Source: Mycolicibacterium sp. BiH015 (GTDB taxonomy: Bacteria > Actinomycetota > Actinomycetes > Mycobacteriales > Mycobacteriaceae). Taken from it: 64,000 nucleotides of DNA. Under the pieces are notes generated by a model. The model worked only from the letters and a program-made list of their open reading frames with translations, ran no database searches and was not told where the DNA came from. The stretch is taken from contig NZ_JAQGCZ010000002.1 in the NCBI RefSeq assembly GCF_027706845.1, positions 186,001 to 250,000 of the forward strand, written 5' to 3'. Shown piece after piece: positions 26,905 to 39,563 of this stretch (position 1 is the stretch's first letter; each line of letters opens with the position of its first letter). Position numbers and translations under genes: made by a program.

Positions 26905-29900
26905 CATCGACATGGGCGCCCAGCTCGACGAGCAGCGGCTCGAACTTCTGCGTCGCAAGATGCGCGAACGTGGACTCAGCGCCGCCGCGGGCGACACTGC
27001 CGCCGACGCCCCTGTCCCGCTGACCGAGGGCCAGCTGCGGATGTGGTTCGTCCACGCCGCTGATCCCAGTGGCGCGCTACTCAACATCAGCCTGTCGTAC
27101 CGGATCATCGGCGACGTCGATGTCGCACGACTCCGCGATGCGGTGAACGCCGTCGCGCGACGGCACCGCATTCTGCGCACCACCTACCGCGTCGACGACG
27201 CCGAGTCCGGTTTTCCGATACCTGTTGTACATCCCGATCTGGTGCCGGGATGGGCCGAGCACGACCTGTCGGAGCTCTCCGAGCGCTCCCGTGAGCTCCG
27301 GCTCCAGGTCCTGGCACAGCGCGAGTTCGCCAAGCCGTTCCATCTCGGCGCGGAATCCCCGTTGCGTATCACCGTGATCCGGACCGCAGCCGACGAGCTC
27401 GTGATGCTGCTGGTCGCACACCACATCGCCTGGGACGACGGCTCGTGGGAGGTGTTTTTCAGCGACCTCACCCGCGCCTACACCGGTGAAACGCTCACGC
27501 CCGCTCCCCGTCCTTCGGCGCCGCCGTCGTTGACGGATGACGAGGACGTCGCCTACTGGCGCACAGTGATGGCGGATCCGCCGGAGCCGCTGGAGCTTCC
27601 CGGGCCCACCGGGTCGGCGATCCCGACGAGCTGGCGCTCGCAACGCACCGTGGCGCACCTGGGTCCCGAGGTCGCCGAGCGGGTCATCGCGGCTGCCGAC
27701 GGCGCCGGGGCCACGCCGTATGCGGTCATGCTCGCGGTCTTCGGTGTTCTCGTACACCGCTACAGCCACGTCGACGACTTCCTGGTGGCGACACCGGTGC
27801 TCAACCGCACCGGTCACGACGAGGACGTCATCGGCTACTTCGGCAACACGGTCGCGATGCGGCTGCGGCCGAAGTCGGGGATGACGTTCCGCGACATGCT
27901 TCATCAGACCAGGGACACCGTGCTCGGCGCCTTCGCCCACCAGCGGGTGGGACTCGACCGGATGGTCCGCGAACTCAACCCGGACCGCCGCCACGGCGCG
28001 GAACGGATGACGCGTGCCAGCTTCGGGTTCCGTGGCCCGGACCGGTTCGGCTTCACCCCGCCCGGGGTGACCTGCGAGAGGGCAGAGCTGCGTTCACATC
28101 TGACGCACCTGCCGCTGGGCGTGATGGTCGAGTTCGACGCCTCGGGAATCGACGTCGAACTCGAGTACCTCGTCGAGATCATCGAACCGGGCCTGGCCGC
28201 GCAGCTCATCGATCACTACACCGTGTTGTTGAACAGCGCACTCGATCATCCCGACACACCGCTGAGCGCATTGCAGCTGATGAGTCCCGAGGACAGCGCA
28301 TGGCTGCGCCAGGTGTCCCACGGCCCCGAATTCCGGACGCCGGCAACGACGATCAGTGATCTGGTGCAGGCCCAGGTGGAACGCACCCCCGACAGCACGG
28401 CCGTGGTGTACGAGGGACGGCATTACACCTACCGGGAGATCAACGAGGCTGCCAACCGCGTGGCGCACTGGTTGATCGGCCAAGGCATCGGCGCCGAGGA
28501 TCGCGTGGCGGTGCTCCTCGACAAATCGCCCGAACTGGTCGTGACCGCGCTGGGCGTGCTGAAAGCCGGTGCGGTGTACCTTCCGGTCGACCCCACCTAT
28601 CCGCAGGACCGTCTCGACTTCATCCTCGGCGACTGCGACGCGAAAATGATTGTGCGCCAGTCACCGACCGACATCGACGGCTACCGCAACGACAACCCCA
28701 CCGACAGCGACCGCGTGCGTCCGCTACGGCCCGACAACACCGCCTACCTGATCTACACCTCGGGTTCCACCGGGCTGCCGAAGGGCGTACCGGTGCCGCA
28801 TCGTCCCGTCTCGGAATACTTCGTCTGGTTCAAGCAGGACTACCAGGTGGACGCCGGCGACCGTCTGCTGCAGGTCGCCTCGCCCAGCTTCGACGTGTCG
28901 ATCGCCGAGGTGTTCGGCACGCTGGCATGCGGCGCGCGTCTGGTGATCCATCGACCAGACGGTCTCAACGACATCGGCTACCTCACAGACCTGCTACGCG
29001 ACGAAGGCATCACAGCAATGCATTTCGTGCCGTCGCTGCTCGGCCTGTTCCTGTCGCTACCCGGGGTCAACCAGTGGCGGACGCTGCAGCGGGTGCCCAT
29101 CGGCGGCGAAGCGCTGCCGGGCGAGGTGGCCGACAAGTTCCACGCCACCTTCGACGCGCTGCTGCACAATTTCTACGGGCCCACCGAGACCGTCATCAAC
29201 GCAACCCGATTCAAGGTCGAGGGGCGTCAGGGCACCCGAATCGTGCCCATCGGCAAGCCCAAGATCAACACGCAGATCCACATCCTCGACGACGCCCTGC
29301 AGCCGGTGCCCGTCGGCTCGATCGGTGAGATCTACATCGGTGGAACCCATGTGGCGAACGGCTACCACCGCAGGCCCGGACTGACCGCCGAGCGTTTCGT
29401 GGCAGATCCGTTCACTCCCGGCGCGCGCATGTACCGCTCGGGTGACCTCGCCCGCCGCAATGCCGACGGTGACGTCGAGTTCGTCGGGCGTGCCGACGAA
29501 CAGGTCAAGATCCGCGGTTTCCGGATCGAGCTCGGTGACGTGGCTGCCGCAATCACCGTCGACCCCAGTGTCGGACAGGCGGTCGTCGTGGTCAGCGATC
29601 TGCCGCCGCTCGGCAAGAGCCTGGTCGCCTACCTCACACCGGCCGACGGCGCGGTCGTCGACGTCGATCGGATCAGGGCTCGTGTCGCCGCGGCGCTACC
29701 GGACTACATGACCCCCGCCGCGTACGTCGTCGTCGACGCCATCCCGATCACCGCCCACGGCAAGATCGACCGCGCCGCGCTTCCCGAGCCGGAAGTTCAA
29801 GCCGTCACCGAGTTCCGACAACCGGCCGCCGGCACCGAGCAGCAGTTGGCGGTAATGTTCGCCGAGCTGCTCGGCGCCGATCGGGTGGGTGCCGACGACT

Positions 29901-31993
29901 CGTTCTTCGACCTCGGGGGTCATTCGCTGCTGGCGACGAAGCTCGTCGCCGAACTGCGTGCGCGGTTTGGCGTCGAGCTCGGAGTCCGCGACATCTTCGA
30001 GAACGCCACCGTCGTGCGGCTCGCCGCGCATCTCGACACGATCGCCGTCGGCGACAGCGTCAACGCGAGGCCCCGTCTGGTGGCCACCCCACTCGACGGT
30101 CCCGCGCCGCTGTCGTCGTCGCAGCTTCGGTCGTGGTTCGGTTACCGCATCGAGGGCCGCAGCCCGATCAACAACATCCCGTTCGCCGCGCGCCTGTCGG
30201 GACGGTGCGATGTCGACGCCTTCGTCGCGGCGATCCGCGATGTCGTCGAACGCCATGCCATTCTCCGGACCACCTACCGCGAAATCGACGGAGTGCCCTA
30301 TCAGATCGTCCATCCCGCGGCCGATGTGGCGGTACGGCGCGCCCGCGGTGACGGCGAGGAATGGTTACACGCCGAGCTCGACCGCGAGCGCAAGCACACC
30401 TTCGATCTCGAAGAGGACTGGCCGATCCGCGCCGCGGTGTTCGGGGTAGGCGACGAGCATGTGCTCTCGGTGGTCATCCATCACATCGCGGGCGATCACT
30501 GGTCAGGAGGTGTGCTGTTCACCGACCTGGTGACGGCGTACCGGGCCAGGAAGCAGGGCGACCGCCCCGGGTGGGCACCACTTCCGGTGCAGTACACCGA
30601 CTACGGCGCGTGGCAGGCCCGGCTGCTCGGCGACGAAGCGGGGATCGCCGGACCTCAGCGCGAGTACTGGGTTCGCCAGCTCGACGGCGCACCCGTGGAA
30701 GCGGGCCTGCCCCTCGACTTCCCCCGGCCGCGGCTGCCGAGCGGCAGGGGCGACGCCGTCGAGTTCACCATCGACGAAGCGACCCGAGACAAGTTGGCCG
30801 CGCTGTGCCGTGAACTCGGCATCACCGAGTTCATGCTGCTGCAGGCCGCGGTCGCCGTAGTGCTCCACAAGGCCGGGGGTGGATCAGACGTCCCGCTCGG
30901 CACGCCGGTGGCGGGGCGCTCCGAAGCCGAACTCGAACAGCTCGTCGGCTTCTTCGTCAACTTCGTCGTGCTGCGCAACGACCTCAGCGGCAACCCGACC
31001 CTGCGTGAGGTGCTCAGCCGTGCCCGCGCCATGGCGCTGTCGGCCTACTCGAACCAGGACGTGCCGTTCGAACAGATCGTGGAAGCCGTCAATCCGCCAC
31101 GCACACTGGCGCGCAATCCGCTGTTCCAGGTCGTCGTCCACGTCCGCGAACAGCTGCCGCAGTCCCAGATGATCGATGCCGACACCCGGTTCACCGTGCT
31201 GGAGCCGACATTCGACATCGCACAGGCCGACCTGTCGCTGAATTTCCTCGCCAGCGAAATCGGCTACCGCGGCTACCTGATCTACCGGCCGGAGCTCTAC
31301 ACCCGGCAGACAATCGAGCGTCTGGCCGGCTGGCTCGGCCGAGTCGTGACGGCGTTCGCCGAGAACCCCGACCGCACACTGCGCGACGTCGACATCGCGT
31401 CACCGGGTGAGAAGCAGCGGATCACCGAGGACTGGAGCAGGGGTGCCCAGGTGCACGTGCTTGACGGCGAGCAGCTTCCGGCACCGGTGGGTGTGTTCGG
31501 TGATCTCTACCTCGGGGGCGGACCGTTCGCAGGGGTCGAGCTCTACCGCACCGGTGACCGCGCCAGGTGGGGTGACGACGGGCGGTTGGAGATCGTGGCG
31601 GGTCGCTCCGTCGTCGTCGAGACGGCGCCGGAGCCGGTCGAGTTCGAGCCGCCGCGCACGGACACCGAGCGGGCGCTGGCGGTGTTGCTCACCGATCTCC
31701 TCGGTGCCCAGGACGTGGGGCGGCACGACGATTTCTTCGAACTGGGCGGCGACAGCGTGCTCGCCGTGCAGCTGGCTGCGCGGGCCCATGACGTCGGAAT
31801 GGAGCTGACCGCTCGGATGGTTTTCGAGCATCCCGAGGTCGCCGCCCTGGCAACCGCGGTCGACTCCGGTGCAGGAGCCGGTGAGCAACGTGCGGACGTC
31901 CACCACGCGCCGATGTCGGCCTCGGGACTGTCCGAAGACGAGCTTGCCGCCTTGACCGAGTCGTGGAGCAACATGCGGGACGCCGTCCGATGA
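26888..31993 (+). CDS. mbtE: mycobactin NRPS MbtE (C-A-PCP-C-remnant A-PCP)
   Basis: 1701 aa, the size of M. tuberculosis MbtE. C domain 1 (about 35-470, H-H-I-A-W-D-D), a complete A domain (about 480-990, [12 protein letters not shown]), PCP1 with Ser1013, C domain 2 (about 1070-1500) with H-H-I-A-G-D-H (Gly of HHxxxDG replaced by His), then about 70 residues resembling only the C-terminal end of an A domain ([15 protein letters not shown]), then PCP2 with Ser1623. It is expected to load N6-hydroxylysine and form the ester with the beta-hydroxy acid. Start ATG 26888 overlaps mbtD; GTG 26897 in the same frame is possible. Confidence 0.93.
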   Translation: MLRVTDIDMGAQLDEQRLELLRRKMRERGLSAAAGDTAADAPVPLTEGQLRMWFVHAADPSGALLNISLSYRIIGDVDVARLRDAVNAVARRHRILRTTYRVDDAESGFPIPVVHPDLVPGWAEHDLSELSERSRELRLQVLAQREFAKPFHLGAESPLRITVIRTAADELVMLLVAHHIAWDDGSWEVFFSDLTRAYTGETLTPAPRPSAPPSLTDDEDVAYWRTVMADPPEPLELPGPTGSAIPTSWRSQRTVAHLGPEVAERVIAAADGAGATPYAVMLAVFGVLVHRYSHVDDFLVATPVLNRTGHDEDVIGYFGNTVAMRLRPKSGMTFRDMLHQTRDTVLGAFAHQRVGLDRMVRELNPDRRHGAERMTRASFGFRGPDRFGFTPPGVTCERAELRSHLTHLPLGVMVEFDASGIDVELEYLVEIIEPGLAAQLIDHYTVLLNSALDHPDTPLSALQLMSPEDSAWLRQVSHGPEFRTPATTISDLVQAQVERTPDSTAVVYEGRHYTYREINEAANRVAHWLIGQGIGAEDRVAVLLDKSPELVVTALGVLKAGAVYLPVDPTYPQDRLDFILGDCDAKMIVRQSPTDIDGYRNDNPTDSDRVRPLRPDNTAYLIYTSGSTGLPKGVPVPHRPVSEYFVWFKQDYQVDAGDRLLQVASPSFDVSIAEVFGTLACGARLVIHRPDGLNDIGYLTDLLRDEGITAMHFVPSLLGLFLSLPGVNQWRTLQRVPIGGEALPGEVADKFHATFDALLHNFYGPTETVINATRFKVEGRQGTRIVPIGKPKINTQIHILDDALQPVPVGSIGEIYIGGTHVANGYHRRPGLTAERFVADPFTPGARMYRSGDLARRNADGDVEFVGRADEQVKIRGFRIELGDVAAAITVDPSVGQAVVVVSDLPPLGKSLVAYLTPADGAVVDVDRIRARVAAALPDYMTPAAYVVVDAIPITAHGKIDRAALPEPEVQAVTEFRQPAAGTEQQLAVMFAELLGADRVGADDSFFDLGGHSLLATKLVAELRARFGVELGVRDIFENATVVRLAAHLDTIAVGDSVNARPRLVATPLDGPAPLSSSQLRSWFGYRIEGRSPINNIPFAARLSGRCDVDAFVAAIRDVVERHAILRTTYREIDGVPYQIVHPAADVAVRRARGDGEEWLHAELDRERKHTFDLEEDWPIRAAVFGVGDEHVLSVVIHHIAGDHWSGGVLFTDLVTAYRARKQGDRPGWAPLPVQYTDYGAWQARLLGDEAGIAGPQREYWVRQLDGAPVEAGLPLDFPRPRLPSGRGDAVEFTIDEATRDKLAALCRELGITEFMLLQAAVAVVLHKAGGGSDVPLGTPVAGRSEAELEQLVGFFVNFVVLRNDLSGNPTLREVLSRARAMALSAYSNQDVPFEQIVEAVNPPRTLARNPLFQVVVHVREQLPQSQMIDADTRFTVLEPTFDIAQADLSLNFLASEIGYRGYLIYRPELYTRQTIERLAGWLGRVVTAFAENPDRTLRDVDIASPGEKQRITEDWSRGAQVHVLDGEQLPAPVGVFGDLYLGGGPFAGVELYRTGDRARWGDDGRLEIVAGRSVVVETAPEPVEFEPPRTDTERALAVLLTDLLGAQDVGRHDDFFELGGDSVLAVQLAARAHDVGMELTARMVFEHPEVAALATAVDSGAGAGEQRADVHHAPMSASGLSEDELAALTESWSNMRDAVR

Positions 31994-32003
31994 AGGCTGC
32001 TCC

Positions 32004-35000
32004 GTGACCCGAGCACAACCCAGGGCCGACAAGGCGGCCATCGAGGACGTCATGGCGCTGAGCCCGCTGCAGCAGGGCCTGTTCTCGATGGCGACGCTGA
32101 CCGATGACCGCGATTCGGTCGACCCGTACGTCATCGCCATGGCGGCCGACGCGGTCGGCACGATCAATGTCGACCTGTTGCGCGAGTGCGCTGCGCTGCT
32201 GCTGGTACGGCACGCCAACCTGCGCGCCAGTTTCATCCAGGGCAACCTGAGCCGAGCCGTGCAAGTGGTGCCCGCGCACGTCGAGCTTCCGTGGCGTCAT
32301 GTCGCCGCCGGCTCAGACGAGGAGCTTCGTGACATCGAGAAGAACGAGCGCACAACGTCGTTCGACCTTTCTCGGGGCCCCGTCATCCGGTTTCTGCTCA
32401 TCGAGGCGCCGCAGCGATGGCGCTTCATCGTCACCGCCCACCACATCCTGATCGACGGTTGGTCACTGCCGCTGTTCATGGGCGAGCTGCTGACCCTGTA
32501 CCGCGCACAGGGCGACACCGCAGCGCTGCCCGAACCGCCGCGGCCCTATCGCGACTACATCGGCTGGCTGGCCGGTGTCGACCATGAGGTGAGCCGCGAG
32601 AAGTGGCGCAACCACCTGGCCGGTGTGCAGGCCCCGACACTGCTGACCCCGGCTCTGACCGCGACGACGCCCACCGGCCGCCCGCAGCTGACCGAGGTGA
32701 AGCTCGACGCGAACGCCACCCGTGCACTCGCCGAGTCCGCCAGGAGCCGCGGCGTCACCGTCAACACGCTGATCCAGATGGCATGGGCCAACCTGCTTTC
32801 GGTGCTCACCGACCGGCGGGACGTGACGTTCGGCGTGACCGTTTCGGGCCGGCCCGCGGAACTGGCCGGTGTCGAACGGATGGTCGGCCTGTTCATCAAC
32901 ACGGTGCCCCTGCGGGTGCGCCTCGACCCCATCCTGACCGTCCGCGAGCAGTGTCTGAGGCTGCAGCGGGAGGCCGCGATCCTGCGCGACCACTGCTACC
33001 TCGGCCACTCGGAATTGCGCGCGCTCGCCGGCGTCGGCGAACTGTTCGACACCCTGCTGGTGTACGAGAACTTTCCGCCGGGCGGACTCGTCGGCCAGAC
33101 CGAATTCGAGGCCGGCGGTGCGGTCTTCACGCCGTCGGCCCTGGAGAGCCTGTCGCACTTCCCGGTCACGATCGCCGCACACCTCGCCAATGACGAGCTG
33201 ACGGTCTTCGTCGAGGTGATCGACGGTGCGCTGGGACAGCTGCGACCCGACGAGTTGGGCAGGCGTGTGCTGCACGTCGCACAGCGTCTGATCGGTTGCT
33301 GGGACGGGCCACTGCGCGACGTCGGCGTCCTTCTGTCTGCAGAAGCTGCGACACCGAGCGCCCGAGTGGCAGAGTCGCCGTCCGCCAACGGGATTCACAC
33401 CCGGTTCACCGAGATCGCGGGCAGCAGGCTCGGTTCGGTGGCACTGACCTGGGGTACCGGCGGTAGCGTCGGTTCCCTGACCTATCGCGAACTCGACGAG
33501 GCCGCCGACCGTGTGGCATCCGCGTTGCTCGGCGCCGGTGTGACGGCAGAGACCCCTGTTGCCGTGATGCTGCGGCGCGGACCGGATTACGTCGTCGCGA
33601 TGTTCGGTGTCCTCAAAGCTGGCGCCGTGGTCGTGCCGCTGGACCCGACTATGCCCACGGAGCGGATCAGCGACATCCTGGACCAGTCGGGGGCGCGTGT
33701 GCTGATCGACGACGCGTATCTGGCGTCGCCTCCCGTCGAGACGCCGTCGAGCTATCGCCCTGTCGATGTCCTTCCCGAGCAGGCCGCCTACATCGTGTTC
33801 ACCTCGGGCACCACGGGCAGGCCCAAGGGTGTGATCGGAACCCATGGTGCGGTGCTGGCCTACGCCGAAGACCATGCCGCCCACGTCCTGCGTCCCGCCT
33901 CGGCGAACATCGGGCGCCCGTTGCGCGTCGGCCACGCCTGGTCCTTCACGTTCGACGCCGCCTGGCAACCACTGGCCGCGCTGCTCGACGGCCACTGCGT
34001 GCACATCGTCGGCGACGAATCGCAGCGCGATGCAGAGTCTTTGGTACATCAGATCGGCCGCTTCGGGATCGATCTGCTCGATACCACGCCGTCGATGTTC
34101 GCCCAGTTGTACGACGTCGGACTGCTGACGACCGTCCCGCTTGCCGTGCTGGCACTGGGCGGCGAGGCGGTGAGCGCGTCGACGTGGCAGCTGATCGGTG
34201 ACGAATGCGCCCGCACCGGGATGTCTGCGTTCAACTGCTACGGGCCCACGGAGACCACGGTGGAGGCGGTGGTGGCGCCCATCGACGGCTATTCGCGTCC
34301 CTCGATCGGCGAGCCGACGCAGACCACGCGCGCCTACGTGCTCGACGCCTGGCTGCGTCCGGTGCCGGACGGTGTGACGGGGGAGCTCTATCTGTCCGGG
34401 GGTCAGCTCACGCGCGGTTACCTCAACCGTCCCGCCGAGACGGCGCAGCGTTTCGTCGCCGACCCCTTCGTGGCCGGGGAGCGGATGTACCGCACCGGCG
34501 ACGTGGTCCGACGCGGCGCCGACGGCGGACTGCAGTTCCTGGGCCGCGCCGACGACCAGGTCAAGATCCGCGGATTCCGCGTCGAGCCGGGCGAGATCGC
34601 CGCGGTGCTGTGCGCGCATCCCAATGTCGCCGATGCGCATGTGTCCGTCGAGCAACGGGATCGACACGCCCGGCTGACGGCCTATGTCGCCGGTGGGGCG
34701 CACCCACCCGAGACGGCAGAACTGCGTTCTCTGATGGCGAAGCGGTTGCCGCACTACATGGTTCCGCAACGGATCGTGATCGTGACCGAGCTGCCCCTGA
34801 CCCCGCACGGGAAGGTCGACGACGCCGCGCTGGCCGCAGTGGCCCTCGACGGCCCGCCGTCGGTCGCCCCCGAGACTCCCACGGAAACAGCATTGGTCGA
34901 CCTCTTGACCGAGGTGCTCGACGGCGAGCAGGTCGGCGTGACCACAGACTTCCTGGAGATGGGACTGGACAGCATCGTGGCGTTGACGCTGGTGCAGGCC

Positions 35001-36491
35001 GCCCGCCGCCGCGGCCTGGCGATGCGCGCCCGTCTCATGTTGGAGTGCAACAATATTCGAGAGCTCGCCACTGCCATCGACGCCGGCGATCGTGATCTGA
35101 TGCCGGCTCCGGTGTCTGCCGAGCGCTTCGGGGAGGTCGCGCCCGCCCCGATCATGGCGTGGATGTACGAGTGTGGACGCTTCCGCCGCTTCACCCAGAA
35201 CGTGCTGATCGCGTTGCCCTCAGGCATCACCGAGCGGCGCCTCGAGCAGGTCCTGCAGGGGCTGCTGGACCGCCACGACATGCTGCGCTCGACACTTGAC
35301 GGCCGCCGGCTGAGCACCCGGGCACCCGGCGCAGTGTCGGTGCGCGACGTGCTCGTGACCGTCGACGCGTCCCCTTACGATGCCATACCGGCCGAAGCGG
35401 TTGCTGCGCTTGACCGTATCGACCCCCGCGCAGGATCGATGGTGCAGGCGGTGTGGTTCCGGCAGGGCCCGCCGGTGCTCATGCTGTGCGTGCACCATCT
35501 AGCCACCGATGTGGTGTCGTGGTACATCATCCTCGGTGCCCTGGCCGAGATCGACCGCGAGATCGCGGCGGGACGCACCCCGGATACGGTGGGCGAGTAC
35601 ACCACCTTCCGGCAGTGGACAGCCATGCTGCACGAGCGAAGCCGATCCGACGAGGTCGCCGCCCAGGCTGACTACTGGGCTGAGACGCTCGCTGCGCCGG
35701 ACCCGTTGCTGGGCTGCCGTCTCCCCGATCCGCAGCGCGACACGTGGGCGTCACTGGCGCTGACCGACGTCGTCACCGACCCGGTCACCACCCGCGAGAT
35801 CCTGGACCGCCTCGACGGTGCGGGATTCGAGATGCGCGACTTCCTGCTCGCCGCATTGTCATTGACGTTGGCCTCCTGGCGGATCGAACGCGGGCAGCCG
35901 GCCCACCACGGTGCGCTCGTCGCCCTCGAAGGCCACGGCCGCGAGGACACACTCTTCGACGACGTCGACACGTCGGCGACCGTCGGGTGGTTCACCTCGG
36001 TGTATCCCGTGCGGCTGGGCGCGGGGGAGGGGGCAGTACACGTCAGCGCCGTCGGACGCGATCCCGCCGCAGCGCGCACGTTGATGCGGGCCGTCGCCGA
36101 TCAGGTTGCGGCCGTGCCCAATCGGGGTCTCGACTACGGGCTGCTGCGCTACACGCGCTCCGACTCGCGGCTGGCCCATCTGCCGCACCCGCAGGTCGAG
36201 TTCAACTACATCGGTCGCCACGATCTGCGTGGCGACGGCGCCGCCGCGCAGTGGTCGCTGATCACCGATGGCGAGCTCAACGCCCATATGCCCGCGGCGG
36301 CCGAGCCCAATCTGCCGCTGCGGTACACGTTCGACGTCATCTCCGTTGTCGCCGGCGGTGACGGCACCTCCGACGGGCCTTACCTGCGGACCAGCTGGCG
36401 GTGGAGCCCTCAGCTGTCGACCGCGGACGAGGTGAACCGGCTCACTGACCTCTGGCGTCAAGCCGTCGTCGTCCTGGGAGAAGCGCTATGA
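32004..36491 (+). CDS. mbtF: mycobactin NRPS MbtF (C-A-PCP-terminal E/C-type domain)
   Basis: 1495 aa. The C domain has H-H-I-L-I-D-G-W-S. The A domain ([23 protein letters not shown]) should load the second lysine. The PCP has Ser990 in G-L-D-S-I. The terminal domain of about 470 residues belongs to the condensation/epimerisation superfamily (H-H-L-A-T-D-V-V-S, later F-N-Y-I-G-R as in E domains) and probably ends assembly by releasing the cyclic hydroxylysine (caprolactam). No thioesterase domain follows. GTG 32004 is 10 bases after the mbtE stop; the stop overlaps mbtG by ATGA. Confidence 0.93.
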   Translation: MTRAQPRADKAAIEDVMALSPLQQGLFSMATLTDDRDSVDPYVIAMAADAVGTINVDLLRECAALLLVRHANLRASFIQGNLSRAVQVVPAHVELPWRHVAAGSDEELRDIEKNERTTSFDLSRGPVIRFLLIEAPQRWRFIVTAHHILIDGWSLPLFMGELLTLYRAQGDTAALPEPPRPYRDYIGWLAGVDHEVSREKWRNHLAGVQAPTLLTPALTATTPTGRPQLTEVKLDANATRALAESARSRGVTVNTLIQMAWANLLSVLTDRRDVTFGVTVSGRPAELAGVERMVGLFINTVPLRVRLDPILTVREQCLRLQREAAILRDHCYLGHSELRALAGVGELFDTLLVYENFPPGGLVGQTEFEAGGAVFTPSALESLSHFPVTIAAHLANDELTVFVEVIDGALGQLRPDELGRRVLHVAQRLIGCWDGPLRDVGVLLSAEAATPSARVAESPSANGIHTRFTEIAGSRLGSVALTWGTGGSVGSLTYRELDEAADRVASALLGAGVTAETPVAVMLRRGPDYVVAMFGVLKAGAVVVPLDPTMPTERISDILDQSGARVLIDDAYLASPPVETPSSYRPVDVLPEQAAYIVFTSGTTGRPKGVIGTHGAVLAYAEDHAAHVLRPASANIGRPLRVGHAWSFTFDAAWQPLAALLDGHCVHIVGDESQRDAESLVHQIGRFGIDLLDTTPSMFAQLYDVGLLTTVPLAVLALGGEAVSASTWQLIGDECARTGMSAFNCYGPTETTVEAVVAPIDGYSRPSIGEPTQTTRAYVLDAWLRPVPDGVTGELYLSGGQLTRGYLNRPAETAQRFVADPFVAGERMYRTGDVVRRGADGGLQFLGRADDQVKIRGFRVEPGEIAAVLCAHPNVADAHVSVEQRDRHARLTAYVAGGAHPPETAELRSLMAKRLPHYMVPQRIVIVTELPLTPHGKVDDAALAAVALDGPPSVAPETPTETALVDLLTEVLDGEQVGVTTDFLEMGLDSIVALTLVQAARRRGLAMRARLMLECNNIRELATAIDAGDRDLMPAPVSAERFGEVAPAPIMAWMYECGRFRRFTQNVLIALPSGITERRLEQVLQGLLDRHDMLRSTLDGRRLSTRAPGAVSVRDVLVTVDASPYDAIPAEAVAALDRIDPRAGSMVQAVWFRQGPPVLMLCVHHLATDVVSWYIILGALAEIDREIAAGRTPDTVGEYTTFRQWTAMLHERSRSDEVAAQADYWAETLAAPDPLLGCRLPDPQRDTWASLALTDVVTDPVTTREILDRLDGAGFEMRDFLLAALSLTLASWRIERGQPAHHGALVALEGHGREDTLFDDVDTSATVGWFTSVYPVRLGAGEGAVHVSAVGRDPAAARTLMRAVADQVAAVPNRGLDYGLLRYTRSDSRLAHLPHPQVEFNYIGRHDLRGDGAAAQWSLITDGELNAHMPAAAEPNLPLRYTFDVISVVAGGDGTSDGPYLRTSWRWSPQLSTADEVNRLTDLWRQAVVVLGEAL

Positions 36492-37810
36492 CACCGGCTA
36501 CCGCAGCAAAAAGGTCCACACCCACTCTCGCGGTGGTCGGCGCCGGACCCAAGGCGATCGCCGTGGCCGCCAAGGCCGCCGAACTTCGCCGGATGGGTGT
36601 CGGCGTGCCCGACGTGGTGGCCGTCGAACGCAGCACCGTCGGTGCCAACTGGCAGGCGGTCGGGGGCTGGACCGACGGTCAGCACCGGCTGGGCACCAGC
36701 CCGGAGAAAGACGTCGGATTCCCGTACCGTTCTTCGTTGGTTCCGCGCCGCAACGCCGAATTGGACGAGCGGATGATGCGTCACAGCTGGCAGTCCTACC
36801 TGATCGCCAGCGCGCAGTTCGCCGAATGGATCGACCGCGGCCGCCCGTCGCCGACGCACTGGGGCTGGAGCCGATATCTGCGCTGGGTCGCCGACAACGT
36901 CGGCATGACGGTCATCCACGGTGAGGTGCTCCGGATCTCCGTCGACGAGCACCGTTGGGCGCTGGCCACCCCGCAGCAGACCGTCCATGCCGACGGCGTC
37001 ATGATCACCGGACCGGGGCAGGCGCAACGCTCGATCCTTCCGCACGATCCGCGGGTGATGTCGATAGCTCAGTTCTGGGAGCGCGCGGCCCGTCCCGACC
37101 TCATCGTGGCCGAACGTGTCGCCGTGATCGGAGGCGGTGAGACCGCCGCGTCGATGCTCAACGAGCTGTTCCGTCACCGGGTTTCGACGATCACCGTCAT
37201 CTCCCCGTCGGTGACCCTGTTCACCAGGGGCGAGAGCTTCTTCGAGAACGCACTGTTCTCCGATCCGACGGACTGGTCGAGCCTGACGGTGGCCGAGCGT
37301 CGGGATGCGCTGGGGCGCACGGATCGAGGCGTCTTCTCGGCCCGTGTGCAGGATGCGCTGCTCGCCGACGACCGCATCCGCCATCTCCGCGGCCGCGTGG
37401 CCCACGCGGTGGCTCGGGATCAGCGAATCCGGTTGACGCTCAACTCCAATCGCGGCGGCGAGGCGCTGGAGACAGTGCACGGGTTCGACCTGGTCATCGA
37501 CGGCTCCGGGGCGGATGCGATGTGGTTCGAGCCTCTGTTCAGCCAGGACGCCCGTGACCTGATCGAACTGGCGCTGCGTGCGCCGCTGACCGGCGACTCA
37601 CTTCAGGAGTCGATCGGCCACGACCTGTCCGTCGACGGGCTCACACCGAAGTTGTTCCTGCCCGGCCTGTCCGGCCTCATGCAAGGGCCGGGCTTCCCGA
37701 ATCTGAGCTGTTTGGGCCTGCTGTCCGACCGGGTGCTGGGAGCCCGGTACCAGGGGGACGCCGGCGACCGGTTGACAAGGAGAAGCGATGAGCACCAACC
37801 CGTTCGATGA
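36488..37810 (+). CDS. mbtG: L-lysine N6-monooxygenase MbtG
   Basis: A 440-aa flavin-dependent N-hydroxylase. FAD motif V-V-G-A-G-P-K-A at the N-terminus, NADPH motif [12 protein letters not shown] near residue 215, and the C-terminal F-L-P-G-L-S-G-L segment of the IucD/PvdA/MbtG class. It makes the hydroxamate oxygens that chelate iron. The first glycine motif ends with Lys (G-P-K-A), typical of MbtG. It overlaps mbtF by ATGA and mbtH by 23 bases. Confidence 0.95.
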   Translation: MTPATAAKRSTPTLAVVGAGPKAIAVAAKAAELRRMGVGVPDVVAVERSTVGANWQAVGGWTDGQHRLGTSPEKDVGFPYRSSLVPRRNAELDERMMRHSWQSYLIASAQFAEWIDRGRPSPTHWGWSRYLRWVADNVGMTVIHGEVLRISVDEHRWALATPQQTVHADGVMITGPGQAQRSILPHDPRVMSIAQFWERAARPDLIVAERVAVIGGGETAASMLNELFRHRVSTITVISPSVTLFTRGESFFENALFSDPTDWSSLTVAERRDALGRTDRGVFSARVQDALLADDRIRHLRGRVAHAVARDQRIRLTLNSNRGGEALETVHGFDLVIDGSGADAMWFEPLFSQDARDLIELALRAPLTGDSLQESIGHDLSVDGLTPKLFLPGLSGLMQGPGFPNLSCLGLLSDRVLGARYQGDAGDRLTRRSDEHQPVR

Positions 37811-37997
37811 CGAAGACGGCACCTTCTTTGTGCTGAGCAACGACGAACAGCAGTACAGCCTCTGGCCGGCTTTCGCCGACATCCCGGCCGGGTGGCGGGT
37901 GGTGTTCGGCGAGAGCACGCGCAGCGACTGCCTCGCCCACGTCGAGCAGAACTGGACCGACATGCGCCCACGGAGCCTGCGCGAAGCAATGTCTTGA
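37788..37997 (+). CDS. mbtH: MbtH, NRPS adenylation-domain chaperone
   Basis: A 69-aa protein with the family signature: N-P-F-D-D-E-D-G near the start, [12 protein letters not shown], the invariant Trp residues (S-L-W-P, G-W-R, N-W-T-D-M-R-P). MbtH proteins bind and activate NRPS adenylation domains, here those of MbtB, MbtE or MbtF. AAGGAG lies upstream of ATG 37788 inside the end of mbtG. It is the last gene of the mbtB-H operon. Confidence 0.96.
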   Translation: MSTNPFDDEDGTFFVLSNDEQQYSLWPAFADIPAGWRVVFGESTRSDCLAHVEQNWTDMRPRSLREAMS

Positions 37998-38018
37998 CGG
38001 CCTGACCCGGGCTCTGTC

Positions 38019-38339
38019 TCACCCTCGGCCGGCGAAGCCGGCAGGCTCGTCCATGTCGAACACCCTGGCGTGCAGAACCGTCCTGTTACGCAGCGCCGCG
38101 CGCACGGCGCGGTGTAGGCCGTCTTCGAGGTAGACGTTCCCGCGCCACTTCACCGCGTGGGGAAACAGGTCGCCGTAGAAGGTGGAGTCTTCGGAGAGCA
38201 GCCGGTCGAGGGCCAGCACGGTGGTCGTCATCACCAGCTCGTCGAGGCGGATCTGGCGGGGTGGGATCTGTGCCCACTGCCGATGCGACAGGCCGTGGTC
38301 AGGGTAGGGTCTGCCGTCGCGAACCCCTTTGAAGATCAT
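38019..38339 (-). CDS. conserved mycobacterial protein, Rv2375-like
   Basis: A 106-aa soluble protein, no signal peptide or TM helix. It corresponds by position and orientation to Rv2375, divergent from hrcA. The sequence (D-G-R-P-Y-P-D-H-G-L-S, then R-Q-I-R-L-D-E-L, Y-L-E-D-G-L-H-R-A-V-R-A-A-L) resembles small ParB-like/type II toxin-antitoxin-associated proteins only loosely; I do not assign a function. ATG 38339 was chosen over the longer frame to 38372 because the extra residues look like untranslated sequence. Tail-to-tail with mbtH. Confidence 0.7.
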   Translation of the reverse strand: MIFKGVRDGRPYPDHGLSHRQWAQIPPRQIRLDELVMTTTVLALDRLLSEDSTFYGDLFPHAVKWRGNVYLEDGLHRAVRAALRNRTVLHARVFDMDEPAGFAGRG

Positions 38340-38432
38340 CGACTGCGCCTTCGCTGCCCGTTGCCCTCGCAAGAATTTGGTTAGGTCCGTTAGATTAACC
38401 CGCGCGCGCCGAGCACGCTGCGTTCGTCACCG

Positions 38433-38438
38433 TAAAAT
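38433..38438 (+). promoter_or_regulatory. hrcA: -10 element of the hrcA-dnaJ2-rsmE operon
   Basis: TAAAAT, a near-ideal -10, lies 39 bases before the hrcA ATG. No convincing CIRCE element (TTAGCACTC-N9-GAGTGCTAA) is present here, so hrcA is probably not autoregulated from this site. Confidence 0.5.
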
Positions 38439-38477
38439 GAACGCAACCGGGACCGGTCTACTTCAGGTGGGTGAACA

Positions 38478-39512
38478 ATGGGCAGCGCGGACGAACGTCG
38501 ATTCGAGGTACTTCGTGCCATCGTCGCCGATTTCGTCGCCACCAAGGAACCGATCGGGTCCAAGTCCTTGGTGGAGCGTCACAATCTCGGCGTCTCCAGC
38601 GCGACGGTGCGCAACGACATGGCGGTTTTGGAGGCCGAGGGTTACATCACGCAGCCGCACACCAGCTCCGGTCGCGTGCCCACCGAGAAGGGCTACCGCG
38701 AGTTCGTCGACCGTCTCGACGACGTGAAACCGATGTCGGGCGCCGAGCGCCGCGCCATCTTGTCGTTCCTGGAGTCCGGCGTCGACCTCGACGACGTCCT
38801 GCGCCGCGCGGTGCGGCTGCTCGCACAGCTGACCCGGCAGGTGGCCGTCGTCCAGTACCCGACGCTGTCCACCTCGACTGTGCGCCGGCTCGAGGTGGTG
38901 GCGCTGACGCCCGCTCGGCTCCTGCTGGTGGTGATCACCGACTCGGGGCGGGTGGACCAGCGCATCGTCGAACTGGGGGACAGTATCGACGAGGCTCAAT
39001 TGGGTCAGTTGCGCGACCTGCTGGGGCAGGCGCTCGAGGGCAAGCCATTGACGGCCGCCTCGATCGCAGTGTCGGACCTGGCGTCGCATCTCAACGGTCA
39101 GGGTGGACTGGCCGACGCGGTCGGCCGATCAGCAACGGTGCTGGTCGAGACATTGGTCGAGCACACCGAAGAGCGGTTGCTGCTGGGTGGCACCGCGAAC
39201 CTGACGCGGAACACCGCCGACTTCGGCGGGTCACTGCGGTCGGTGCTCGAGGCGCTGGAGGAGCAGGTCGTGGTGCTGCGCCTGCTGGCCAAACAGCAGG
39301 AGGCGGGCAAGGTGACCGTAAGGATCGGTCGTCACGAAACCGAGGCCGAGCAGATGGCGGGGACGTCGGTGGTCAGCACCGCGTACGGCAGCTCGGGCAA
39401 GGTGTTCGGGGGCATGGGCGTGTTGGGTCCCACACGGATGGACTATCCGGGAACTATCGCCAACGTCGCCGCGGTTGCTCTCTATATTGGCGAAGTCTTA
39501 GGTAACCGCTGA
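38478..39512 (+). CDS. hrcA: heat-shock repressor HrcA
   Basis: A 344-aa repressor that binds CIRCE operators at groEL-type genes. The winged-helix N-terminus contains [10 protein letters not shown] recognition helix and [12 protein letters not shown] wing, and the GAF-like dimer domain follows. The terminal [11 protein letters not shown] is the conserved HrcA end. AGGTGGGTGA precedes the ATG. It is followed after 51 bases by dnaJ2, as in all mycobacteria. Confidence 0.96.
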   Translation: MGSADERRFEVLRAIVADFVATKEPIGSKSLVERHNLGVSSATVRNDMAVLEAEGYITQPHTSSGRVPTEKGYREFVDRLDDVKPMSGAERRAILSFLESGVDLDDVLRRAVRLLAQLTRQVAVVQYPTLSTSTVRRLEVVALTPARLLLVVITDSGRVDQRIVELGDSIDEAQLGQLRDLLGQALEGKPLTAASIAVSDLASHLNGQGGLADAVGRSATVLVETLVEHTEERLLLGGTANLTRNTADFGGSLRSVLEALEEQVVVLRLLAKQQEAGKVTVRIGRHETEAEQMAGTSVVSTAYGSSGKVFGGMGVLGPTRMDYPGTIANVAAVALYIGEVLGNR

Positions 39513-39563
39513 TCTGGCGCCCCTAAGGGTTTGAACGGATCGGACGGGTGGGAAAGGTTGAGC

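Noticed and set aside
32463..34808. 781-aa open frame antisense to mbtF
   Set aside because: Same shadow effect; the plus-strand NRPS domains are complete.
38380..38402. TTAGGTCCGTTAGATTAACC near the hrcA promoter as an IdeR box
   Set aside because: Only the first half fits the consensus; the second half does not align (about 8 of 19).
38400..38440. CIRCE operator upstream of hrcA
   Set aside because: No TTAGCACTC/GAGTGCTAA pair; only a GAGCAC fragment is present.
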